In this document: positions 26,601 to 35,794 of the stretch, one piece after another | How the letters are laid out: each line of letters starts with the position of its first letter | How positions within the stretch are numbered: position 1 is the first letter of the stretch | NCBI RefSeq assembly: GCF_036370855.1 | Contig: NC_088112.1 | Coordinates: forward strand, 17,600,469 to 17,664,468 | Direction of reading: 5' to 3' | DNA length: 64,000 nucleotides | Origin: Dromaius novaehollandiae | Lineage: Eukaryota; Chordata; Aves; Casuariiformes; Dromaiidae | Notes under the pieces: generated by a model | What the model was told of the DNA's origin: nothing | Database searches by the model: none | The model's input: only the letters and a program-made list of their open reading frames with translations | Program-made: the position numbers and the translations under genes

Positions 26601-29600
26601 CAGTAATTAACAGAGGTTTAAGAAACAGGTTTTTTCAATTACAGTTTAGGTTTGGGATCCAAGATGTTTCTTCAATTTTTGTAACATCCATCAAATCCAA
26701 AATCTTTATTCTATGCCATTAATCCCTCCAAGAACAGACAGAAGTACTAGATTTGGGGTGACTAAAATGCTTGGTTGAAAACATGGATTTCCATCTGGCA
26801 TACTACTAAAAGCTGCATAAAATATTGCCAGCGATTAAAAAAACCTGTATCATTTTTGTATAAACTGAAGGGCAGAAACATGGATTTGTGTTACAGAATC
26901 AAGATTTTTTTTTTTATTGCTGCATGCAAGCAGTGTGAGGTATCATCAAAAGGTCCCAAAACATTTTTTCTCTGAGATTTCCTTTTCTCCAGGAAGGGCT
27001 CCTTTTCCACTTAAAAATGCCATTTTACTACCAATGAAATCAAAAGAAGACTATTAGCATCACTTTCTCCAAAGGCGGGGGGGGGGGGGGTGTCACTTGT
27101 TACAGCCTGTCCAAAAAAGCCACTACGACTTAATAGCTTTCTGATTAACATTATGCCTACATACAAATATAACTCCGTTCCTTAAATGCTTTTCTTCATA
27201 ATAAAACAACTCATGCTTATTGCCTGAGAAAGCTACACTGAAGTCAACTGACCTATTTTCTCCCTGCCTCCAAGTTACCTTTTTAAAATTTTACCGTTAA
27301 CAAGGTATGTCAAGGTTGAAGGGAGCATGGCATAAAGAAAAGGAATTATTCATATTTCATCTGAATCATTTTTAAGACAGGAATAACAAAACTGTACACT
27401 AAAACACACAAACAAAAAGCCCTACTGAAAATTTAAAATTTATATCAAGTGTGTTTGAAAGCTGATATTCAAAATTCAATGATTAAAACTTCAGAGGAGA
27501 TAGATATACCAGAGGATTTTGATGGAAGTAATTAACACATTTATGGCTTTCTGTGGCAGATGACTGAGTATTTTTCACAGAAAAAAACCAGCATGAACAT
27601 TAATAAAACAAAACCATTGTTGCATTTTGTTTTGCAAGGGAAATCTCTATAGTTCTTAAAGGATTCATTCTACTGTAATGCTCATTCAGAAATCTCTTTA
27701 AAGGTTTTCGAATGCAAATCAAGAGTTCCTTGCATCTTGATTTTTTAAAATTGAATTAACACCTCCCCCACCACAATGCAAAAAGGTGAGTGTGATGAGA
27801 GCATGCTTTGGAGCTGAAAGGAGTGCCAATCTACACCACTGATCTGTCCTCCTGGCCACCTGCAGCTCACTTGGCTGGAATCAGTCTACAGTAAGATTAA
27901 GAGGCATGAAAGGAAAGAGCTATCCCTTAATGCATTTCCTATGCATAGGCAGCAGATGTCCACGTGGATATCCCAGCCTAAGTTAAAGCTTCTTCAAGCA
28001 GCATTTAACTGGGTTTCTGCATCTGTAACCTCTGAGCAGGGAATGCTATTCACATGTAAAGGCACGTGGCGCTTGCAGCAAGACCCAGATTCAATGACCT
28101 GGAGGGGAAGACTCCTCACAACCCAACGAGCTCCATTTCTATTCCTCTTTCCACTAGTTTCTCTACTAGGCAGTCACTTTGAAACGCTACAAGACTATTT
28201 TTGCAGTATTTAAATATTTACGCATATTTTTCAGCCTAAATTTACAACATCACAAAATAATTCTTATATTCTTAAAACACTTGTCTAAATTTCCTTGATT
28301 TAAACACACTTGATGTAGCAAAACTGTAAGTTACTCTACAAATCAAGAAAGACTTGTCTCTGGTTGGAAAGAGAAAGTCTCAGTTAGAATTCATTTTTAT
28401 GAATATTAATTTTGGATCTGTTCTTGAAAATCAGATAAAGTAGCATCTCAAAGCTTGCACTGTTCTTTGATTTTTTTTGTAATCTTAAAAAAAGAAAAAA
28501 CCTTCAAGAGCAAAGATTTACAACTGCTTTTAAACCAAAAACTTCTGCTTCAATAGGAACTACACTCTCATGGACTAGCATAATATGCTGTTACACTGCT
28601 TCAAGTAACAGCATGTGTCTATATATTAATCTTTCACAGGAAAAAAATCTTTCCGATCTAAATATATATGGCAGAGATTGCCAAACAAATTTTTTGGACA
28701 CGCTGGTATCACACAATAAGGCTGGCCAACTTTCAGAGTTGTGCTAAGCCACATATTCTCTTTCTGCATTTGTAGGCCTATCTTCCTTTTCCCCCCACTC
28801 TTCACCTCTGCCCTCTTCTCTTTGACAAATTAGATCTTAAATCCATGCTCTCACCTATTGCATCTTCTTAAAACACAACGCTGGCTGTTTAAACAAAGAG
28901 CTCACGCCCATGTCCTCACCTTCTCCCAACTTCCCTAACACCAGGATGCCCACAGCCGCCTCAACCTACCTCTCCTACAACCCTCTACATGTCAACCCAA
29001 CCCAACCTCCTCCCTTTGCACACCAAAGGTCTGGCCGTGGCTCTCTGCCCTGATGTTGGCTCGCCTGCCCATAGACAACTCCACCCAGACACCTACGACC
29101 TGTCAGGAGCTACGCTTAGTAATAACTCCACATACTGTCAGAGCATGGAAGTCTCTAATACATGTTATAGAGATGGACTCTGGGGCACCAAAATGGCACA
29201 TGATACGCTTTCTTGAACCAGGATCTGGAACAACCACCCCACACCGGTAGCTTCTAACCCAGATCAGTAGGATGAGATCATAACCTTAGCGCAGGATCTT
29301 ACACGTAGGTTACACACCAGCTACTGAAACGCGGCCGCCATGCCCTACCAAGCATCAGCATCACAAGAGTGCTTTGGGGACGGAAAACAGTAATTCTTCT
29401 GCCAAAAATGCAACAGAAACTCAAGAAGTCAGGCCTCAGTTTCTTAGTCTACCTTCTACCGTTGCGCTGGACATCTGCTTACTGCAGGGAAGAACGTACC
29501 ATACTGAGTGAGCAACAGCTTCTCCCCTCATATCCCTTGCGTTTCCCATCGGAGCGCTGTGGCTATATAGCACTTAGAGAACAACCCAGGTCACGGCCGG

Positions 29601-29720
29601 CTTCTTACCGCTTATTTCCAACTCCGCCCAGTGCGATTTCTTCCCATTGGCGGCTTCCTCCGAGGACATAATTGTGTACATCCTCCGCGGATCAGGTGGA
29701 TCGTACTTCTCCTTGGGCAT
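13665..29720 (-). CDS. CNOT6: CNOT6 (CCR4a) deadenylase, complete spliced coding region
   Basis: CNOT6 is a Mg2+-dependent 3'-5' poly(A) exonuclease subunit of the cytoplasmic CCR4-NOT complex, where it shortens mRNA tails. The coding exons, in transcript order, are 29720-29609, 26306-26120, 22075-21990, 21004-20900, 20811-20743, 19193-19036, 18539-18385, 17451-17297, 16311-16081, 14767-14565 and 13877-13665. They total 1674 nt, giving 557 residues plus TAG, with phases that join cleanly and GT-AG at every junction. Leucine-rich repeats occupy about residues 39-145 and bind the CNOT7/8 nuclease in known family members. The EEP nuclease domain runs from about 189 to 557. Asn195, Glu240, Asp412, Asn414, Asp491 and His531 are all present, matching the CNOT6L catalytic set with a two-residue offset in the C-terminal part. 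The linker GTAKRISTEQ and the 557-residue length favour CNOT6 over CNOT6L. No frameshift or premature stop was seen. Confidence 0.97.
14565..14767 (-). CDS. CNOT6: CNOT6 exon 11, EEP nuclease domain (residues 420-487)
   Basis: The 203 bp exon from acceptor CTATTAG to donor CAAG|GTAAAG encodes VVEYLSTGGVETNHKDFKEL, NFSCNGKNGTTNGRITHGF and MPYTNYTFDFK. TGGVETNHKDF is CNOT6-type; CNOT6L is known to have NGGVADNHKDF. Confidence 0.97.
16049..16071. repeat. (AAAT)n microsatellite at intron 10 donor
   Basis: Five to six AAAT units in the intron, beginning about 10 nt after the exon 10 donor (16080). It is likely to be length-polymorphic. Confidence 0.85.
16081..16311 (-). CDS. CNOT6: CNOT6 exon 10, catalytic Asp412 and Asn414 (residues 343-420)
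   Basis: The 231 bp exon from acceptor ATTTTAG to donor TCTG|GTAAGA encodes QLVLVANAHMHWDPDYSD, then VQTMMFLSEVKNIIDKAS and IPLVLCADLNSLPDSG. Asp412 and Asn414 in CADLNSLPDSG are active-site residues, as are the histidines in NAHMHW. An (AAAT)n tract begins about 10 bp inside the downstream intron. Confidence 0.97.
17297..17451 (-). CDS. CNOT6: CNOT6 exon 9, EEP nuclease domain (residues 291-343)
   Basis: The 155 bp exon from acceptor TTTCAG to donor TCAT|GTAAGT encodes FTLVQKHTVEFNQLAMAN, then MLNRVMTKDNIGVAVLLELRKE reaching IEMS. This is the family-typical core of the EEP fold. The junction Ser343-Gly replaces the Pro-Ser-Gly known from human CNOT6 with Ser-Ser-Gly. Confidence 0.97.
18385..18539 (-). 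CDS. CNOT6: CNOT6 exon 8, catalytic Glu240 (residues 240-291)
   Basis: The 155 bp exon with acceptor TTTATAG and donor GAAAA|GTAAGT opens with EVETEQYYSFFL. It continues with ERGYNGFFSPKSRA and KHVDGCAIFFKTE. The first codon is Glu240, the Mg2+-binding glutamate conserved in the CCR4 deadenylases. Confidence 0.97.
19036..19193 (-). CDS. CNOT6: CNOT6 exon 7, start of EEP nuclease domain (residues 187-239)
   Basis: The 158 bp exon from acceptor TCTGCAG to donor CAG|GTAAAA encodes FSVMCYNVLCDKYATRQLY, then YCPSWALNWEYRKKAIM and ending ADIISLQ. Asn195 in CYNVL is an active-site residue of the family. The exon ends in phase 0 directly before catalytic Glu240. Confidence 0.97.
19194..20742 (-). 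other. CNOT6: CNOT6 intron 6 (1.5 kb)
   Basis: AT-rich intron with canonical ends and A/T runs near 19.42 and 19.83 kb. No other feature was found. Confidence 0.8.
20743..20811 (-). CDS. CNOT6: CNOT6 exon 6, linker before nuclease domain (residues 164-187)
   Basis: The 69 bp exon between acceptor CAATAG and donor ACAG|GTACTG encodes STEQPPPRSWIMLQEPDR followed by TRPT. It is the conserved proline-rich lead-in to the EEP domain. Its phases (1 to 1) allow in-frame skipping. Confidence 0.95.
20812..20899 (-). other. CNOT6: CNOT6 intron 5 (88 nt, shortest in the gene)
   Basis: Donor GTAAGT, acceptor AATAG. At 88 nt it is near the lower limit for vertebrate introns. It separates the LRR-linker exon from the small exon that starts STEQPPPRSW. 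Confidence 0.9.
20900..21004 (-). CDS. CNOT6: CNOT6 exon 5, end of LRR block and linker (residues 129-164)
   Basis: The 105 bp exon from acceptor TTTGCAG to donor AGAA|GTAAGT encodes NPLTQDILNLYQEPDG and RRLLNYLLDNLAGTAKR. A second possible donor, GCAG|GTACTG, lies 15 nt earlier (last base 20915). It would remove five residues in frame. The following intron is only 88 nt. Confidence 0.96.
21990..22075 (-). CDS. CNOT6: CNOT6 exon 4, leucine-rich repeats (residues 100-129)
   Basis: The 86 bp exon between acceptor CTACAG and donor AAAG|GTATTA encodes ELHLNNNLLRVLPFEL and then LQTLGLKG. This continues the LRR block. The donor GTATTA is weaker than the others in this gene. PFELGKL distinguishes it from CNOT6L, which is known to have PYELGRL. 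Confidence 0.96.
22244..22257. repeat. Short CT microsatellite
   Basis: About seven CT units in CNOT6 intron 3, roughly 170 bp upstream (on the transcript) of the exon 4 acceptor. Confidence 0.7.
23575..23600. repeat. Homopolymer T26 in intron 3
   Basis: An uninterrupted run of 26 T on the plus strand. It reads as poly(A) on the transcribed minus strand and could be the tail remnant of a retroposon, though no body was recognised next to it. Confidence 0.85.
24385..24445 (+). mobile_element. Probable fossil tRNA-derived SINE head
   Basis: The segment resembles the internal Pol III promoter of a tRNA gene. TGCAGTGGATTAACGC (from 24393) is close to the A box TGGCNNAGTGG plus D-loop. TCTGGATTCAAAC (24431-24443) is close to the B box GGTTCGAATCC, and the spacing is tRNA-like. 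There is no intact acceptor stem or 3' half, so it is not a functional tRNA. Ancient tRNA-derived SINEs with such heads are known in amniotes; the family cannot be named from sequence alone. Confidence 0.4.
26120..26306 (-). CDS. CNOT6: CNOT6 exon 3, leucine-rich repeats (residues 38-100)
   Basis: The 187 bp exon runs from acceptor CTGCAG to donor CAG|GTATGT. It encodes KVRSL followed by repeats of the form LxxLxLSxNxLxxIP, with LHLSDNSLSRIP and LDLSSNKIRSLP visible. IPSDIAKLH matches CNOT6; CNOT6L is known to have IPPDIAKLH. In the complex the LRR surface binds the CAF1-type nuclease CNOT7/8. Confidence 0.97.
26307..29608 (-). other. CNOT6: CNOT6 intron 2 (3.3 kb)
   Basis: Bounded by donor GTAAGA and acceptor CTTCTGCAG. 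It is AT-rich with a C-rich stretch around 28.8-29.2 kb that resembles no known gene, and a 14-G run at 27077-27090. No nested gene was seen. Confidence 0.8.
27077..27090. repeat. G14 homopolymer in intron 2
   Basis: Uninterrupted G run on the plus strand (a C run in the transcript), prone to sequencing or assembly length error. Confidence 0.85.
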
Positions 29721-29722
29721 TC
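29609..29722 (-). CDS. CNOT6: CNOT6 exon 2, start codon and residues 1-38
   Basis: The acceptor CCGCAG is followed by GA and then ATG at 29720-29718, so nearly the whole exon is coding. It begins MPKEKYDPPDPRRM and continues to ELEISG, which is the family's conserved N-terminus. The donor reads AGCG|GTAAGA, leaving one base of Gly38. The start is fixed by the conserved MPKEKYDPP. It is the only exon between the CpG island and the LRR exon. Confidence 0.97.
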
Positions 29723-32700
29723 CTGCGGAGACACCGAGAAACACACACGGTATTCTACACCGAGAAGTCTTTAACAGGTAACTGCCGTTTCAGAGTTAAA
29801 TACAGTATTGGGTATTTGCTCCAAATACTTCTTAAGCGTCAAGTTAAGATAACCTTCCTGTGTCCATTCACAAACTTCACTGAGCAGGAAAGTGCTATAA
29901 AACAGAAAAACAGATTCCTGATGCTCTTAGAATGACAGACTACAGCCTAACGCCCCCAAATTTAACAAAATCTGCCTGTAAACCAATATAAACTTTCTGT
30001 CTTGCCATCTTTCATGAATACGCCCCTGTATCCTTCCAAAAGCTCTTAATCCATTGACCTGCAGTCTCCTTTACCATTGACTTCTAGAAATAAAAGCACT
30101 AGCAACTGCCCCAAGGCATAAAGATAAGCTTTGGACTTTCCATTTTCCCAATTAGTCAGAAAGCTGTTTAGAATAACAAGCACTTTTGAATTCTTTAACA
30201 ACATATCCTTAAAAACTGATGAACACCAACAAAAGACTCTCCTTCATATAAACTATAAAGAAAACATTTGCTATTAATCTCGTCTATCATTTCCAGCTTT
30301 ACTGCAGTTCTCAGCTCCTCATGGGAATCAGCATCCGAGCAAAGCAGCAAGATTTCAGAAAGATCAGTTCGAGCTTGCAAAATAACAGCATTTCAATCTG
30401 ACCCTCATCCTGCTTTTTGGAACCTGAAAACGCGGTATCTGAGGCAGACATTCCTCTCGTTCTTGTCAGGTGTTTAACACTGAAACGTAACTCCATCGCT
30501 CTCATTCCCTTCCACGTCATTCCTGCTAACTTTTCCAGAAACATTTCCAAATCTCTTATCACATTTTACTACATTCAATGGTGAACTCTGAAATAGAAGT
30601 GGCAAAAATTCCTCTCAGAAAAAGCCTCCTGCCAGCACTCCTATACACTAGCACACTTGTGCTGTCTCACTGCAAAGAGGAGGGAGAAAAAAGCCATTCC
30701 TGCCTCAATACTGGAGTCCTGTGCTATAACCTTCCTTGTACCATTATTCCTCCATCCCAAGAGAAAAACATTTGCACTTTAGTCAGCCTAAATGAAGAGC
30801 AAAACCAGCTTTAACATATTTTGATTTAAATAAATAAATAATCATTTACTTATTAGCTTTTTTTAAATTACATAGCTTTTTAAGTTACATTCCTATTTCC
30901 AATATAAATAGCAATTATCACAAATAAAAGCAATGCTTTTCCATGGCTCCACACATACCTAAAAGCTTTTATTTCAAAGAGTCAACCATCTTACACTGCC
31001 ACATTCACATATATACAGAAGGGTACAGGCAACCAGCTATAAAGTGATCTATATACAATAGAGAAGGCAATTAAACACCACTAGCTCAGACAGGATTTAG
31101 AAACAAATCCCTTAAAAGTTCGTCTGGAGTTGATACTGTCATACTCACCAAATTGCAGTTTACAGAAATATTATAAAACTAGCCAAAACCACTCGATACA
31201 GAGGAAGCTATGCTGGTCAAAACCACAGTTACTCCTAGATAGTCTACCACGTCTTTTAATATTTTCTACCATATCAATTTTTTCATATCCTTGGCCAGAA
31301 CGACTATATCAGAAGAAATGTAGTACTTGTACACAAAATAAAGAAGCAATAATCCCTACTGGATTAGGCTATCGACCAGATTTATTTTCCGTTTATTGAA
31401 TTTGCTGGAAATGTTTACTTCACACATTAAAAAAAATTTTTTTACAGCCAATTATGTGTCTTAATTAGAATAAAGTTTTAAGGTGCCAAATGCTTACTTT
31501 AATACAACAGCTGCTTTCTTCTACTAATTTACACTCCTTCCCCTTCCCACTCCCACTGTTGGTCAAGAGCAGATTTACACAGTGAAATGAAATTCCCCTT
31601 TAAAATGTGAATTAGAGGTCAAATGATGAAATTATGAATACCAAGTGGGTTCAGCTCCTTAAAGAATGAAGATACTTGAGTGCCTAAAATACTAGAATCA
31701 TAAAATACAATACTTTTCTCTTTAAACTAAGTTGATTAAAGGAGATAAGATTCAATTCTGACCCCTAGAAAGGCAAAAACCTAACTTCTCCCCAAAGTAA
31801 GTCTAGCTAGTGTAATAATACATGGCAAAAGTGATGTATAAAGCATCTCTTATGAAATTGCTATAAACGAGTAAGCTTTTCCACGAAGGCAGTATCACAC
31901 AGAAACAGTGTAGATTTTCAGGAATCACTCAACCTCCTTGGTCATCAGATGCTTTCTCTTCCTGCAGCTCCTGCCTTAGTAAGACTGCTCCAGTTTTACA
32001 CAGAAATGAAGCAGGTATACTAGAGACAGAACTCTCATTCAGTACGGAAATACAAATAATCCCTAGAGCACAGTCAATCACACGCACTAATTAACAGACT
32101 CGCTGAGCAGTATATTTCACTCCTTGCTACTAGGAGAGGATGACATACTTTTCCGGTGGGTTTTGTTAATGTGCACTGTAACACTTGCAGAGATTTAAGA
32201 ACCGAAGGTTTTCACGTTGGCTCCTCATGACCCAGTTCATCCACGTCACCACCCTCGACCAGCATCCCAGCTCTGGCCATTTTCCCCTTTCTCACTGCTG
32301 CCCTTCAAAGGGGGCAATTCTCTAGTGCTTGGGATTAGCAAGAGGACAAAAAGCAGCAAATGCATGAGGGAGCCTTCTCCTTGCTTAAGGACTACTGGAG
32401 CAGCTACACAGGGTGGCATCTAGCTGCTCAGTCGCAGACGGGCACCACTGATACCAGCCACTCCAGAAAAGCAGGCAAATTGTCATGCCACATTTTAGTG
32501 CACCTCTATCGATCACACACAGTTCAAGACTTCTCAGGACCTGACAGCAAGGCCAATTGTGAGTCACATTTCATAGGTCATCATAAAACACTAGTATGGT
32601 ACCTTGAATCACATTTCACAACTTCACACAGCATGGAGTAGTTCAAAAAAGCCATCAGGCTCTTTTACGAGCCATCACTGTCTCTTGTCCCTTCTCCATC

Positions 32701-35648
32701 CCCCAATTCCTCAATTTAAAACCTGCTGAGTTGCCACAGCTAAACGCTGAGGCAAACATCTGACAAGGAAGCCATCAGATTAAGCGATAGAGTTTTGTCA
32801 GACTAAAGCAATTTTAAGTAAGAGCCATAAAATAGTGCTGAACAAACTTATGGCCATGAATAACTGCATCTTTGATAATGTAGCTAATGTGATGACAATT
32901 TAGGTCTCTTTTTCCAAAAAGCTTATCACCTGTTATTTTCAGTTATAATGTATTTGTTCAGTTATATAGCCTGTGGAGAGCACCACCCAAAATTAGGCTT
33001 TGATTATGTGGAATAAGCTAGTTGGGAAAGGAGAAAATCTTTATAAAAGATACAGCAGAGATGCCCAGAACACATCCCAGACTATACAAATTCAATGAAG
33101 GAGGATATTTGAATATGTTTAAATGCAAATGAAATTGTTTACTGTCTTGTGCCAGGTTATTAAAATTGTATTTAAATAGTTGTGAAAACAGAAGCGCTTA
33201 AGAGCTTAAGAGATATCTGGCTGTCCATTCCCCCCCAGGTCACCATCCTAACACAGAATTAACGCTCCTTACTCTCTTGCCTAGAAGAGAAGAATTTGGA
33301 TGGGTTGCCAGAAGGCCAACTCTCTTTAGCTACATTACTACCCAGACAAATGAAAAAAGCTCAGACTTTTCCCTGACAAGACTGGAACGGTTAATGGTCT
33401 TCTAGCCTACATGTAGGAAGGCAAAAGGTGGAAATTGGACTAACAGGTACTTAATGCTCCAGGTAACTATATAAACTGCCAATAAATATTACCTCTAAAA
33501 TGGAGAAGGGATAGTCTGGAAAAACTGCTTGGAGGTCAAGGAAAAGGGTATGACTTTTTTCCTGTTCTCCCCTTCTGCCATTTTTATGAAATTGGGGGTG
33601 GTGAAGAGAAGGACTTAATCAAACCAGCTAGGTAAGCAGTACTTCTAGAGTAAGAGGGGAGCTAGTTTTTTAAAAAACAGAAAATACTACAGCAGTTCTT
33701 TGTGTCTTGAAACACTTTCTTTAATAATACAGATGAATTAACTCTATCTCAAAACTAAATGCATTAGACAACTACCGTAGGCCAAATGGGCTATCAGTCA
33801 TTTAAGTGTTAACTTTATTATAAATACACATACAGATAGCAAGTTCACTATTAAAAAAACAAAAAACAAAAAAACACTCTTCTAGAAACACCGGTTTCTT
33901 CCGTATCACAATTTAAACTAGGCAAAAAAACCCTGAATTCCAAAACTTCGGAGAAAACAACGAACAAGTGAAAGCACCATGGGTTAACGTTAGGATGGAA
34001 TTTTAACTTTATCTGATCTAATCAACCATTCAGAAAGAACTCCGAGTACTCACTGAGCAGCATCTACCAAGCCCATGTACAAACACAGGAGGACCTTCAG
34101 AAATACCTCGTGTTCACAATGCTGAAAGATTAGAAACCGGCTTCCAAAACTTCTTGACAAATATTACTTATTTTGATTTCTGGGGGAGAGGTAGGGGACA
34201 CTACTAAGCTGACGTAGATCAGAAGACAGCCAAGAAGAAGAAATAAACAAAGTAGAACCACACCACAGCAAGTGCAGAATTACTCAAACTTCTTGTTACT
34301 TTAATTAAAAACAGTGACTCAACTATGCAAATCCAGATCTAACAAAGTTAAATTTTAAGTAACAGGATAATTTCAGTGCATTTTTCATTTATCTATGCAG
34401 TGCAGTATGACCTACCAAATAAATGACTTCTGCACTCCTGAAAAATAGCAGGATAAAGAGAGCAATCTGCAGCACTTCCAATTAATTATAAACCCTTAAG
34501 CTGGCCAAAGACTTTGTAAGAAAATGATAGCAGATGAGAAAGTTGTTCTCTCCAAACTCTTAATACTGGAAGTTCATACCAAACTATTCACTTGCAACCT
34601 TGTGCCTTTAACCTTGAAGGAATCCAAAATTTCCTTTCAAAATGGAATCCAATGGCTTTTCCCACAAATATAAGCATTTCTTAAATCAACTGGTATGTCT
34701 TGAAATCAAAGTTAATTTAGGATCCTCCTCCATCTCTTCAATTCCCCCCCCCTCCAGCCACTTGCACTGTGGTTCTACAACAGATTAAGCAGAACTAAGC
34801 TGGTCCTGCGGCAGCTCCTTCCTCCCCAGGACTGCGTATTTCCACTTTGCTCTTGAATCAGCACTGACTTCTGCCTGCCAACAAAAGGAACTGGTTAAGA
34901 CAGTTAAACTGGCTAAAGCTAAGGGGGAAAGGGAAAAAAAGAAAAAAAAAAAAGATTTCAGGGGGTCTAGCTTTGTGTATCATAATAGTAGTGTAAGTGT
35001 GGATTTGCAGCACAGCTGTTGACTGGATTGCAAACATAGCAACATAAATTGTCTTTCTGGCCACACCTACCTGAAATCTGTTCTTGCACAGCAGAAAGCA
35101 AAATCTTGCTTCCAACTGCCATCATCCATGCATTAGTTAAATAGTAACACTAAACAAAGTCTAAAATCCTAACTGAAGTCAAAGTACACTGCTTTTTAGA
35201 TAATTTAAAGCTGTAGCAGTTCTAAAAATGTATAGGCAGATGAAAAATGCTAACCTGTACCTAACAGGGTTAAAAAATCTCTACTGTTGAGCTTTATTAG
35301 AAAGCGTAAAAGTTAGTGCTTTAAACTCCAAGTAGTGACCCTCTTTATCAGGAATGCAAGACAGAAGTACATCTAAAAAAATAGCTACTACACTTATGAG
35401 AAAAAAAAATTTCATGCTAACTTGATAATATTGTGTATCAATGTTTAGTATAAAAAAGCCTATGGATTGCTAAGTTGTTCCTTAGAGTATGCTCATTTCT
35501 GGTGAAATAAATACAACCCTTTCTTTGAACAAGTGCTTTTCCAAAATAGATCAAGCTTATCTCACTTTCCTGGTCCTCTCACTGTTGGCATTTTACTTAG
35601 CATGCTACAAAGGTCTATGGGAATTCCATTATAGTTCAGCTTTTACAG

Positions 35649-35794
35649 GCAAATGAAGCAACCACGCCACGCGAACGGGCCCTGTCCCCGGCTGGGATGA
35701 CGAGCTGCGACATCTACTTCCTCTTCACAAAGAGCAACAGAAGCTGAACAGGCTGATGGCAAAGCTCAGGAGCTGCAGAATCGCACACGCTTGA
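35649..35794 (+). pseudogene. GC-rich coding-like fragment in intron 1 (possible retrocopy remnant)
   Basis: A 150 bp GC-rich patch lies in otherwise AT-rich intron. It begins right after an acceptor-like AGCTTTTACAG. One plus-strand frame (35657-35794) reads WDDELRHLLPLHKEQQKLNR followed by LMAKLR. After a one-base shift it would continue AQELQNRTR, a coiled-coil-like composition. The apparent frameshift, the short length and the lack of a donor argue against a live exon. The parent gene was not recognised, and the pattern may be chance. Confidence 0.25.

Noticed and set aside
28840..29200. C-rich stretch in intron 2 considered as a mitochondrial insertion or exon
   Set aside because: Strand bias resembles mitochondrial DNA, but no recognisable mitochondrial gene sequence or long open frame bounded by splice sites was found.
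13665..29720. Assignment to CNOT6L instead of CNOT6
   Set aside because: The linker GTAKRISTEQ, TGGVETNHKDF, PFELGKL, IPSDIAKLH and the 557-residue length fit CNOT6. CNOT6L is known to differ at these places and to be 555 residues.
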